From the NCBI RefSeq assembly GCF_918797505.1, contig NC_092795.1, positions 35,327,131 to 35,391,130 on the forward strand: a DNA stretch of 64,000 nt, given 5' to 3'. A program made the translations under genes and the position numbers. The notes beneath the pieces are model-generated. The model was not told the origin of the DNA. It ran no database searches and saw nothing but the letters and a program-made list of their open reading frames with translations. This stretch comes from Bemisia tabaci. Taxonomy: Eukaryota > Arthropoda > Insecta > Hemiptera > Aleyrodidae. Positions 37,001-48,127 of this stretch are shown in pieces; the stretch's first letter is position 1; the number at the start of each line of letters is the position of its first letter.

Positions 37001-40000
37001 ATTTTTAATATGAGGGTAAGAAGGATTCAATTACGAACACAAATCTCACATACATCTCACATACATGAAACATATCGACGGTGTAAGTCGGCAATCACAT
37101 AACTCGGTTTGCGACGTCGCAGACTTTCCTGTCATACTTTATTTTTTAAAAGGAAAACTACTCAACGGCAATTCTTTAAAACTGCCGTGATTTTTCTTCT
37201 CCGTGCTAAGAAAGTTCTGCAAAAACTTCAAGGAATGATGTCAATTTGTTCTCCTTTAAAAAAATAACAAAGAGGCAGAGATTTCCAGACACCGCAAACG
37301 AGATATATGATTGCGGACTTACACCGTCGATATATTATACTACACTGCATGGCATCAAGCTGGGAAGAACCCTCGAGATTTAAAAGCCTTTATTTTGCTC
37401 TTAAAATCCATAACCGTTTCTTGTACCAAGGAAGAATCTCGGCACAATTGAGAATGTTCATATGCTCAAATAAACGGGCGGTATATCGAAAGTAGCTTAA
37501 CACGTGCAGTACCTGTATCACTGCATCAGTGACCTAAAGAAAAAAGATACCCAACTCACATTTTTGGAAAAATTAACTCATTGGCACTTGTATATCTCCG
37601 ACAAAATTGCTATGTTCACAGCAGGGCCGGATTAAGGGGGTGGCCACATGGGTCGCGGCCCATGGCGGCAAATCTAAGGGGCGGCAAAAATTTGCAATTT
37701 TTTAACGTGTAGGTATAAAAAAAAATCGGATTTATGAAAACGAAATCACGAACGAGAAAAGGCGACAAACTCTCTAATTTCCTGAGAGTATGGTAATTTC
37801 TTATTCTGTCGTCTCTTAGTGATACAAAAGACAACACCTTCAATAAGTCGAGTTAAGAGAGAGACTAAACACGGAATTTGGCCTGTACTTAAAGAGAAAT
37901 GATCACGAAGACTTGAGATGAAAAGGAGATTCCCTCGGCGCGGCGATCTGCGTGTAACACATATTAGCGCCTACAAGACTGCACGAATACTTCACGCATT
38001 GCATCAAACACAGTGCGGTCAGCGTGAAACGCATAGCGCCTACAAGACTGTCGGAATACTTCACGCGTTGCGTCCAACACAGTGTGTTCAGCAGCGGTCG
38101 GCGTGAAACGCATAGCGCCTACTAGACTGTCGGAATACTTCACGCATTGCGCCAAACATGGAGCGGTCTGCCCGGCGCAGCGGCGGAAGTTAAAATCATT
38201 GATCCACTTTTATGTTTGTTCTTTCATAATTTTTTCGTTCATTTCTTGTGAATGGAAGGCCTGGTCCATACAGAGATAGGTTTACGGAACTTAACTTTCG
38301 CGCAAAGTTCCGTGAACTTTTGCTTGTAGTGTTGACAGGGCTTTCCCAAAAAATGTGTTCAACACGAGTAAATGCGTCTTATGCACCTCTCCCCGCTGAC
38401 ACGTTCATTTGATGGTTTTTATCGAGTTTCAGAACGAATGAGAAGGGGGCGGCAAAATACAGGCAGCCCATGGGCGGCAAGTAGGTGAATCCGGGCATGG
38501 TTCACAATATCTTAGTTAGGAGTTGATTTTAGTGATTTTCAATGCAAGAATCGTGCTCTGATTTAGGAACATGTATCGGAATGCTTCAATTTGTACCTTG
38601 TCAAGTGATCCATTTTAGTAAATGGAGCCGGTACAGCACCCGGATTATATGGGTGCTGGATACCCTAATGCATTGGAAGTCCTGAGTTAGAATCATAGGT
38701 TGGAATTAAGTAAATTTTTGCTCTCGGGTACTGTAATTGTATCATAAGGAAAAAAAGACTCAGATTTTTCTAAAAACCCTCTGCTTACATTTTACATGTG
38801 TAGCCATTTTACATATCGTTGAGCCACTGATTATACTATGTTGAAATATGTACACCTCGGCACAACCGCACCAAAAAAAGTGAAGTTGCTTTAACATTCT
38901 GGATGTATACCAAGCGTGCGACAACTTATAAAATGCTGAATTACCCGCTACAGTAGTTACTTTAGCAATATCAAGATGTAAATCTAATTGCTGTGGCAGG
39001 TAATTCAGAATTTTATAAGTTCTCATACACTTTTTTTACATCCAAGATTGTCGGTGTGGTGAGGTAAACTCTACAGCTCTTTAATTGTACTACGGAGAGG
39101 AGTCTAATTTTCCAGTTTATTTACATCGTTTCAATATTGTGACATTTTGTATTCAAATGAAGATTACTTTTCCTTTATGTTTAGTACATGCGTATTGAGT
39201 GATTTACGTTGTTGATTGTCTGATTTCATGGGCTCTTGTACGACTTTACGATGAGAATAGGGCCAAAGACAACCACAACACCCAAGCCAGTTCCAATAGA
39301 CAAGGATGTTGAGTATCCAGAGGCTTTCAAAAGTCATCTATCTAACTGGGATAGGAAACGAGGAGGTAATATTGATAGTGTCTATTATTGAGCATCTTTA
39401 AGTAAGATAAATAATTAATTAAAAGATATACCAGAACACGCATTTTATGAAGAATTAACAGTATATATGTATTTTCCCGGATGCATTTCGGGTAAAAGCC
39501 ATCTTCAGCAAGAAAAATGCACAAAAACACAAGCAAGAGCACTATATAAAGATGAGAATGTATCACAATGCATGTTAAACACTGGGGAAAAAAACACATT
39601 GGATCCAGAGTCCAGACTCTTAAAAACATCGACAAGAAAAAGTACTCTTGATTCAATCAGAATCTAGCTTAAATTAAGAACCAAGCCTCTTAATCTAAGC
39701 GCATTTCGTTTTAATTCAAGCAAAAATCCGATTAAATCAAGAGTATTTTTTCTTGTCGATGTTTTCAAGAGTCTTGACTCTAGATCCAATGTTTTTTTTC
39801 TTTCCAGTGAAGACTATGATCAAAAAAGCTAAGAGAAAGTAATGAAAGAGTTATTTAAAAAAAAATTAAACACAGACAAAAATGTGAAATCAACATGCAA
39901 GTGGAACAACGATAAGGATCGAATTATGTAAACAGCACTAAGAGAGACATAATCAGTAAACATAGTGCTGTCGGTTGCAGGTTTTTCATCATAATCTTTA

Positions 40001-40915
40001 ACATTACTTGATATGATTGTAAGTTCTACTTTTGAAAAAATTGCTGTTAAAATTGTATAATTTCTCTCCGTGTTGAACATATAATATTTTAAGATTACAT
40101 GAGCTTTTCCAACTTTCTGCAGACATGACGAGGGCACCAGCGCGGCCGAGAATAGTTCAGCAATCGGAGCGATTGGTGCAAGTTGAGTGGAAACCACCGT
40201 TGAAAGTTATGCCAATAGAGTTCTACCGCGTCGAATACATGAAAGACGACAGTCAGAACCAATGGCTTCCCTGTCACAAGGGAGATTTACCTGCCCGGAC
40301 CCGTACTTTTCAGTTTGACCAGCTAATGACCTTCCGGAGATACAAGTAAGAATACGCATAAATTTCCAGTGAATTTTTCTCTTTTCAGGGGTTTAATAAT
40401 TTCCTTATAAGTTTGTTCCTAAGTGAGCTTCTTGTTAGATGAGACTTTAAATCTAGTAGAAATGATTTTAATAATACTGAAATTGAAAAAGTGTACTTGC
40501 GGAAGATGCTACTGCACAGAAAATATGGGAAGAACTCAATTAGATTATTGCGATAAATTTTGTTGCATTTGATATTTTTACAACATAAAGAATAAAGAAT
40601 AAAACAAACAAAACATTGATTTGACATTTTTTAAACTATCACAATTCGTATTCGCAAATGATCAGGTATATTTCATGCTGCCGTGTAATAGAAGAAACTA
40701 CATCTAAATCGTGGCTTTTTAAAACAGATTAATTACTGCTAAGTAGTTTTGTTGTTGATAATCATTGTTCATCATGTGGTGCATTGTTCGTCCTTGGTAA
40801 CTGTTCATGGTATTTTCTTCCTTTTTGCAGGTTTCGAATTTTAGTTCACTATGAGAATGGACAGGAACGATACAGCTCACCCACCACATGGTTCCATTTA
40901 GAAGACTGGACGTGA
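34052..40915 (+). CDS. Fibronectin type III protein with RG-rich linker; 5' end not found
   Basis: Eight phase-consistent exons: 34052-34205, 35307-35483, 35578-35616, 36080-36283, 36835-36933, 39261-39365, 40123-40345 and 40831-40915 (stop TGA). They give 361 residues. There is no initiator Met in the first exon, so exons are missing upstream. The first two-thirds match no domain I know. Exon 36835-36933 encodes an arginine-glycine run (GGGRGRGRGRRRG), and exon 39261 starts TTTTPKP. The last two exons make one FN3 domain: VEWKPP, then FYRVEYM, and finally YKFRILVHYENG. It most resembles the first FN3 repeat of the Ihog/Boi Hedgehog co-receptors, but no membrane helix follows and the protein stops just after the domain. 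AATAAA lies 53 bp downstream. Confidence 0.7.
37072..37333. mobile_element. MITE family 4, copy 2
   Basis: Best-preserved copy: the left end ATATCGACGGTGTAAGTCGG pairs with the right end CGGACTTACACCGTCGATAT. It lies in the intron between FN3-gene exons 5 and 6. Confidence 0.85.
37622..38499. mobile_element. hAT-like non-autonomous element, copy 2
   Basis: 878 bp, starting CAGGGCCGGATTAAGGGGG and ending AATCCGGGCATG. It is flanked by GTTCACAG and GTTCACAA, a 7/8 match for an 8-bp target duplication. Close in sequence to the element at 28719-29536 but with more tandem units of the GCGCCTA module. It sits in the same FN3-gene intron as the family 4 MITE. Confidence 0.88.
37960..38170. repeat. 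Tandem GCGCCTACAAGACTG module inside hAT copy 2
   Basis: Three units of about 65-75 bp, each with AGCGCCTAC(A/T)AGACTG, then TACTTCACGC(A/G)TTGCG and CAAACA(C/T)-GTGCGGTC. The hAT copy at 28.7 kb has fewer units. Solo versions lie at 430-560, 8762-8835 and near 51,290. Confidence 0.75.
39580..39809. mobile_element. MITE family 2, copy 4
   Basis: Starts CACTGGGGAAAAAAACACATT and ends TTTCTTTCCAGTG, with AA on both flanks. It lies in the intron between FN3-gene exons 6 and 7. Confidence 0.85.
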
Positions 40916-40967
40916 CAAATATCAAAACTATACATTTGCGTGCATTTTTCAAACTAAAAGCAGCAGC

Positions 40968-40973
40968 AATAAA
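40968..40973 (+). terminator. Polyadenylation signal AATAAA of the FN3 gene
   Basis: A canonical hexamer 53 bp after the TGA stop of the FN3-domain gene. Confidence 0.55.
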
Positions 40974-40974
40974 T

Positions 40975-42996
40975 GTGTGACCTTTACATAAACAACACCG
41001 AAATTCATACTTGCCATAAGCATTATATGATTCAAACAAAATATCGTGGAACAAAATTTAGGCACGCTTAAATTTTTTTCCTCCAAAGCTGGGAAAAGGA
41101 ATCGAGTTAAATAAATGTTCAATTATTCTTATTCCATTTAGTTTTTAATTAAGATTAAGAGAAAAGACGAAAAGAGCACAGTGAAAGTTTTTAGTTTTGC
41201 ACTATTACATCCAGCGTACTATAAAAATCTCCAACACTGTTTTGAATGCACAAATTATGAGAGCATTTTCGTCCATTTGGTTGGATAAGCTTGAAAACTA
41301 TCTTCTGACGTTTGTAACGACAAGTATAAACCTGAGACAAAATTCACTTAAATAGCTACATGGTCGACTTTTGTACACTTATTTTTGAACATTACTTCCA
41401 ATCCGACTCTCAAAAAAGAGGTCAGGACTTTTAAGGTATACCTTCACGGAAAAACAGTAATTTATTTGAAAGGTCATTAAAATCCCTGAAATTATTTATG
41501 TTACAGTGAGGGAATATAAATGAAGGGGAAAATTGGGCAAAAATTCAAGAAAGGAGAGGAAAGTTTCGAGACAATTGTAAAGACATAACGTGAATTTTGG
41601 GGGCAAATATTTTACTTATAAACGTATCTTGAAACACTTTGCGGTCATAGTGGTAACAGCGCATGCACCGAGACATTCCAAGCGCAACTTCAATGACTCC
41701 GTGCAGTGACTGGTGGGAAGAAGGGGTTAGTTTCTGTATTTTAAACTTAAGTTAAAACAGTAGTTGTGTAGTTAGTCGACCAATTATAAAATTAGTATTT
41801 GATTTGGTTTGCTTTCCTTTCAGGTAATCGACCGCATTTTGCGGGCTATACATACCTTGCTTGCTATCTTTAAAAACGAAATAAATGTCATTATTTTCCC
41901 TATATACAGACATGAGTGAGTTGCAAAATAGAAATGTACTCCAAATATTAACATTAGTGAACTGAGATCAATTTAAAGTTTTACAGATACAATAATTCAT
42001 TAAATCTATATTAGACGCATTCAAAATATTATTTCGGTACTTATTATGTGAAAATATTTGCTTGAATACTGCAAGAAAAACCGGAGGAAATTAGAAATTA
42101 ACTCAGATGATATCTTACGCTAAAATAAAAAATATACATAGTACATCACTTGCTTGAGATAAGAAAATTGGAAATTTGTTTGCATATTCTTGAAGTTTGA
42201 TAATTTTGCTGGACAGTCGTGTTTCTTTTTTAAGATGAATCGTAATGGATCAGGGAAGCTAAACACATTAAAAAAAGTTACCGACATTTTGCGTTAATTT
42301 GGGATACAGAACACAAAGTGACCTGGCCGCAAAGTTAACTATTGGTTAGCTCTCTTTTGGGTTACAAAGATCATATCTTTGCATGGGTTGAAATATTGTG
42401 ATCTCGTTAAAAATCCGGCATTAACATTGATAGAAGTCCAGAGCGCTCGCCGCTCGCAAGTCGCAGCCTCAGAATGGGGAGAAACAAAATTACATTAATT
42501 CATGCAGCAGGGTATTTTAAAGCCCAGTATGTATCAGACTAATCTAAGGTTTCGTTGATTTGATCAGAAATAGTGTTGAGCAGTTAAATGGGGTTTGCTG
42601 ACCTAACCAAAAGAAAACTAGCCCCATGTGACCGTACACACGAAAATTACTAACTGATTGTAAGTCAAAATAACAAAATCCCTTAGATACAATGAAATAA
42701 ATACTTTCCCTCTTGAATTTTCAGTTTTTTCATCAGCTTAAACAATATTCAGTCTTTTCAGGCTGTTGAGTTATTCCAAAATAATTTATTTCATACGAAA
42801 TGCTGAAAAAAAAGTTGCTTATGCTTTAAAATGCATTGTCCCGTGTCCCCATTCTAAATAATCTTCCTCTCTTGTAAAAAGACAAGACGAGTCTACATTT
42901 TGTATTCAAGCATCAGGAAGTACCCTAAACTTAATTTTACTGCCCATTTTTTTTTTACATCAGGCAGTTTTACGGTTCGAGTGCTTAGGTTTAGAT
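40975..42996. other. Intergenic, no gene seen
   Basis: AT-rich DNA between convergent genes. No coding exon or clear repeat boundary is recognised. Confidence 0.45.
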
Positions 42997-43161
42997 CAGT
43001 GGCGTGGCGTGAACTGCGATATATCGATTGTTATGCCGTTTATTCCCATGGAAAAGGATCGATAAACAGGGTGTTCACAGCGAACACCTTGATAATCGAT
43101 TCTTTACCATAGGTTTAAATGGACTAACAATCGATGTATCGCAATTCACGCCACGCTACTG
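42997..43161. mobile_element. 165-bp hAT MITE
   Basis: Starts CAGTGGCGTGGCGTGAACTG and ends with its near-complement CAATTCACGCCACGCTACTG. Both flanks carry GTTTAGAT, an exact 8-bp target duplication. It lies 89 bp from the stop codon of the small secreted protein gene. Confidence 0.92.
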
Positions 43162-43250
43162 GTTTAGATCTGCTGTCGTTATTTACACAGGAAAAGCCCA
43201 CACAATTACAAAAAGCAGTTATGTCCACTGAACGTAAGTAACGTTATATG

Positions 43251-46167
43251 CTAGGTTTGAGTGTTGTCTTTGGCGATTTTTATAGTTTTCTGATAATCTT
43301 CGGCATACTGCACAGCCAACTGCTCCAATTTCATTTGTGTGTATGATACACACAATATGAAAGATTGAAACGGATCGCATTGCTCCTCTGTTAAATCTGT
43401 GAGTGACTCTTCCATCCTTTCAAACAAATCAGATAAGTCTGCTATCTGATCGTCTAACTTCTTCTCTTTTTTCATGACAGCTGCTGCCTGGAACAAATTA
43501 CATATTCAAGGTTTTTTTTTTTAAGATTCAGTGCTTACATTGAATTTCTATGTAGGTCTCCAAAAAATCTAAAAAACCCCTGAAAATAATCGGTGTAATA
43601 TCATCCAGTAATTATGTTTGAATATCAAGAGTCTGGAAAAATAATCTTAATCTCTTTTGACTCCGTTGGATACGAATTGTTTTTTTTTTAATGCACCACT
43701 CAGAATCACGAGCGGTTTGGCTTCGGCTATTTCCAAAACGTTCCCGAACTTTCAAAATGAACTTTTCTCATCTTACTCGTCAAAGTCACCTTCTCAATAA
43801 TAATCTCCTCATCAGTGAGCCCAGCTGTAGCATCCCACAAAATCCAAGACGGCATCGAAACGCCGTCATGACTGATGCTCACTGAAGAGTGTGATCTACT
43901 AATTACTTTTAAAAAAAACCCAAAACGTTATGGATCCCTCGGCGTAACCTCAATTTAATATTCCAATGCATCCGAGTAAGCTGAACACTGCTGGTGCTCA
44001 TTTATGCTTAACATTTTTTACTCTAATTGAAATTTTTGGCCTTGTTTTTCCCGGAAAATAGTGTGGACCAAGCACTGCTTTACTATCTTGGAAAAACTCC
44101 GCATTTAAATATATGCTGAGAGATATAGGAAGAGAAACAGCGTTGCTGTGACAAGTGGAACCAGTGTAAAGGTGAAAGCAAACTAATTCAAAACATAAAA
44201 TATGAATGCGCCTTGTGATTACGGATCTCTCATTCAAATCATTCAAATTGAAATTGCGGAATAAGTTACCCTCAGGAAGTTATCATCTGGCTGGGTAAAG
44301 TTGATAGCTTCGAAGACAACGCGAGCAGCGTCGCAGTAGATCCTTATTCGCATAAAAGCTATGTCAAGTTCCGTGGCAACCTCCAGAAATTTCGATGTCT
44401 TGTTGTTGTTTGTCACTTGAGGACTTCGCAATATTTGTTTCAACGCGGACTGGCGCGTATCTTCTATGTTTTTGAATTCATTTACAAGCTGACCAAAGGT
44501 AATCTTAAATTTTCCCGGCTCAGCCTGTTATAAAATAAAAATTAGGTGGCAAAATAAAACAAAACATGCTGAGAAATCTCTAGGGGGAAAAATAAAATGT
44601 GAAAAAAATCTCTAAAATTTGTGAGGGTCATTAATGTCGGTTCTATTTCCCTTTTGACAGTTTACTCCCCTGTCCTGATGTTTTGTCGACTAAAGTCTAA
44701 AACCTTACGTGTAAGTGGATATTGTCAAATATATTTCCGTATGATACAAAAATGTCTATACGAAATTGTGCATCAGTATATCACCGAGCATCTTTCATTA
44801 TGAACTGTTCCTTTTTTCAACAAACTTTGTCTTAATTAATCGGCAAATCAATCAATCGTGCAGAAAACCTCGGCGATGACTTGTGGTTCTTGCGTATTAT
44901 ATCAAATCCAAAGCATGCATGCACTCATTTCGAAACTCTTCAAGACGCATTCTATTATAGTAATCTATCCATTTTTATGAGTCGATTTCTTTGGAGGATG
45001 CTTTCTCTGTGTTATTGGACATAGGTGTTAGTGCATGTGTGTTGCTTTGCAGGTAACCGTCACGCTGAGCCTTAATATTTCAAGAGATTCCATACAATTT
45101 ATACCTATAACATTTTTAGTAGCGCGGGTAATTTCGAAATACCATATACACGCTTAATTCGTGGTTGTATTCAGAGGGATGAAAATACATACATATGAGT
45201 CGCTTTTATAGCGCTCTTTGGCGCTTTACGACGCCTAATCGCCACAAAGCTCGCTTGCGGATCGCCAGCATCGCTTGTGGATGAAAATAAATGTCATAAA
45301 AATGAGGTTTGCTTACCACGAGAGGTCGTAAGTGCAACTTGTGTCCGTCATCATCTAATGGTGCTACTTCTATATCTGATAGGTCTACAAAACAATTAAC
45401 CGTCTGTAAAGAAATGAGGAAACGAGTTGTACATTAAATCTTCATCGTTTTAAGAGACAGCTGGTTCAAAGGAGAAAAAGAAATCTTTGGAAGCGATTTG
45501 ATTATCGAGCCCGGCTCAAATAAAAATACTCCTTTCAAGCCGATGTAATCACTATCTATGCTGAAAACATCATGACCATGTTTGCATCAATAATGACAGA
45601 AAATGCATATTTGTTATTGTTTACATTGTAGATGACTGACAAGATGTTTCCATGTGGGTAGTATAAACTGCGCAAAAGTCAGTAAAGTCCCTAAATAGAA
45701 AATGGAAAGGGCGTTTTTCATCTGAAAAATGCTGTATACAGAACTGCTAAGGCAAGAAGACATTTTGTGAAGTAGAGAAGAAAATTAAACCTCTGAATCA
45801 GTGGTCAGTTGTGCTAATCTATACTAGTTCCTTGGGGAAAAGAGTGAAATGCAAAGGAGATCGTAACAGAACAAAGCGGGTAGTGATTATTGGAATGGAA
45901 CTGGATATTACGGGGGAAAAATGAGTTGGAGTAGGTATAGAAACGGAAAAAATAAGGACACAGATTAGACAAAACAGGGAGCATTTCACCGTTTCCTCAT
46001 CATAAAAATCGTCTCTCGCGAGTGTTCATTTGAGACGGTCCTTTCTACGTTTAATTTTGATATGAAGTTCATAATAATTACATCTTCCGATTAAACAAGT
46101 GTTCAAATCGTATAATTACGCTTACCTGAGGAATGTTGTACAGGTAAAATAACAGGAACTGTAACAT
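43251..46167 (-). CDS. Small secreted protein, 206 aa, no known domain
   Basis: Four minus-strand exons: 46126-46167, 45317-45403, 44270-44524 and 43251-43487 (stop TAG). All introns are phase 0 and GT-AG. The N-terminus MLQFLLFYLYNIPQTVNC reads as a signal peptide split by intron 1. The mature part has a short acidic, histidine-containing lead, then mostly helix-like sequence with heptad-type leucines (for example KKLDDQIADLSDLFERM). Cysteines occur in NCFVD, IYCDAA, EEQCDP and LCVSY, which allows two disulfides if the first is retained. Potential N-glycosylation sites are NKT and NFT. I do not recognise the family. Small secreted all-helical proteins of sap feeders are often salivary, but nothing in the sequence proves that here. 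Confidence 0.75.
45185..45265 (-). mobile_element. RTE-like retrotransposon 3' scrap
   Basis: The sequence ATACATACATATGAGTCGC and the following GCGCTCTTTGGCGCTTT block mirror the 3' end of the element at 15,815-15,985 in reverse. It lies in the second intron (between exons 2 and 3) of the small secreted protein gene. Confidence 0.5.
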
Positions 46168-46433
46168 TTTGAATGTAATTTCGACACTTGAACATTTGAG
46201 CACTGAGGTAATTCACTGATTAATGGTACAAACGCAACACAGGAAATTGACGCCGAGATAAAAATTATCTTTATAGTTAGTATTGAATAATAACTCGTTA
46301 GTCTGAGAAAATTATATCATAATATCTCATCATACGGGGTCTTTAAAAAGTAAATATTGTGCTGGCATCAGCTGGGAACTTGTCCAATAGTGCAATGGTG
46401 CAATAGTCCAATAGTGCAATATCGGAAAGCTTG

Positions 46434-46946
46434 TCACCTGAGTTTCTTTTGCCCGATCGAAGAAAACCATTCAAAGCTCTCATAATCTAGGTCTAATTTC
46501 AACTCACGGGCATCCGCGACTAAGCCAGATATGATCATTTCAAAAGCACCATCTTCCGTTTGTACGTGCGGCAAATGCTTAACCACTTTTTTAAGAGCAG
46601 CGACTCCATTTTTTATTAATATCTTATCCTCTGGATAGTTCCACTGAGTCAATGCTAGTAAGGAAGAGGCAGTATTTAGCACATCACTGTAGGGGCAGTA
46701 AGGATACTTAGTTCCCCAACCTCCGTCGGTATTTTGATGGGCGCGCAACCACGCCAAACATTCAGGGAATGCGGGTTGCGTGGTGTTTTTTGCAGGCACT
46801 CTTGCGACCCATGCTGTATCACATGGCACGGGACTAACGACTCCTGAACCGAGTTTCTGGGTCACATGGAAGATAGATTTTTTTATTGAGTTGTACATAG
46901 ACTTGTCGAACTTGGTTAGCTGATTGTAATCGCTATATGCTGCCAT
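46434..46946 (-). pseudogene. Truncated diterpene synthase copy (N-terminal 170 residues)
   Basis: Open frame starting MAAYSDYNQL and nearly identical in DNA to the first 170 codons of the full-length synthase at 54748-57396. It keeps YDTAW-like CDTAWVARVP and the QNTDGGWG repeat. Similarity stops after the codons for KKL, where this copy continues as CAGGTGACAAG and soon stops. It lacks both catalytic centres, so it cannot be an active synthase. CAG|GTGACA looks like a splice donor, so it might instead be a first exon whose partners are lost or elsewhere. A TA microsatellite lies about 20 bp upstream. The frame is still free of stops, so the copy is young or constrained. Confidence 0.8.
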
Positions 46947-46964
46947 GACTACAACTCCTAAAGA

Positions 46965-46974
46965 AACTATATAT

Positions 46975-47012
<38 letters not shown>
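46965..47012. repeat. (TA)n microsatellite
   Basis: About 45 bp of alternating TA immediately upstream of the truncated synthase copy, followed by ACCTAACCTAACCT. A second TA run lies near 47,309-47,328. Confidence 0.9.
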
Positions 47013-47151
47013 GTTTACCTAACCTAACCTAACTCGAGATAAGCACTGTCCTCCCTCCCCACAATAGGAGGACAGTGATTATACAGTAAATATATATAAA
47101 AATGTATAGAAACAATTTATAAGATAAAGAGTTCACGGTTGTAATAGTTAA

Positions 47152-47295
47152 TAATTAAACAAAAATCACGAGTACTTTCCAACCTTTTTATTACATTTTG
47201 TAATCTTCACACTCAAGAAGAAAAGAAGAAAAAAAGAAGAAGATTACAAAATGTAATAAAAAGGTTGGAATGTACTCGTGATTTTTGTTTAATTA
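47152..47295. mobile_element. 144-bp hairpin element with 57-bp arms
   Basis: The left arm starts TAATTAAACAAAAATCACGA. The right arm is its reverse complement, with one or two mismatches, around an AAG/AAAG-rich loop. The right arm is followed by a TA microsatellite. Confidence 0.8.
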
Positions 47296-48127
47296 AGAAA
47301 TAATTTATATATATATATATATATATATAAAGTCGCTTTATAATCCTCCGAGTCCCTATGGTGATAATCGTGGCGGTTTAGCTACAAATTTTGTTCAGAC
47401 ACATTTATGTACATCGTACCAAAAAAAAAACGGATTAAAATTGAACTATACATCGGACTAATTTGCACGTTTTTGTACTGCTGATTACTATCATCATAAT
47501 GCTGGCCAAGTACTTCAAACATTTATACTTCTAGGTATAATTTACCAACAGAAGTGTAATAAATAACTAGCAATTGACAAAATATTATTTTATTTTCAGT
47601 AAGTAAAATACTTTACAAGTATACACTATGGGGCTGTCAATGATTTCGAAGGAAATTTTGTTGCTAGGAGTGAGAATGAAATGATGTTTAAGAGAGCACG
47701 TTACACAGTTTATTAAGCAAAAAACCTATGCGCTTATAGTGGGTTAATGCTTCTATCTTCACATTTTTTTCCATTTTTCCCATTGCCTTATTCATATTTT
47801 TTTACCCCTTTTCAGGTGCCTTCACATTTGCTCCGCGATCGGTCAATCGTGCACTTTCTGCACCCCTGAACAACAAATATGGGACCTTTAGATTAACAAT
47901 ATACTAAACTGTGTTTCCTTGCATAAGAGCGATATGATTGAGACAATATCAACGAAAAAAATGTTGACGCTCAAAGTTGTTTTTTCCAAATGTTCCACTT
48001 ATGTAAAGTGCCATTAGTACAAATAACCATTGGCAAGTGGCCAATTCAGAAGATATTTCATCCCCTGAAGCTACCAGTAATTGTTCAAAGTAAATCAGGC
48101 GGAAGAGAAAAATTCCGAATAAAACCA

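Noticed and set aside
46434..46946. Functional short terpene-related protein
   Set aside because: Lacks both active sites and ends abruptly where similarity breaks; treated as a truncated copy, though a retained role cannot be excluded.
47015..47035. TTAGG-like telomeric repeat (ACCTAACCTAACCT)
   Set aside because: Only about three units beside a TA microsatellite; too short for a telomere and not at the sequence end.
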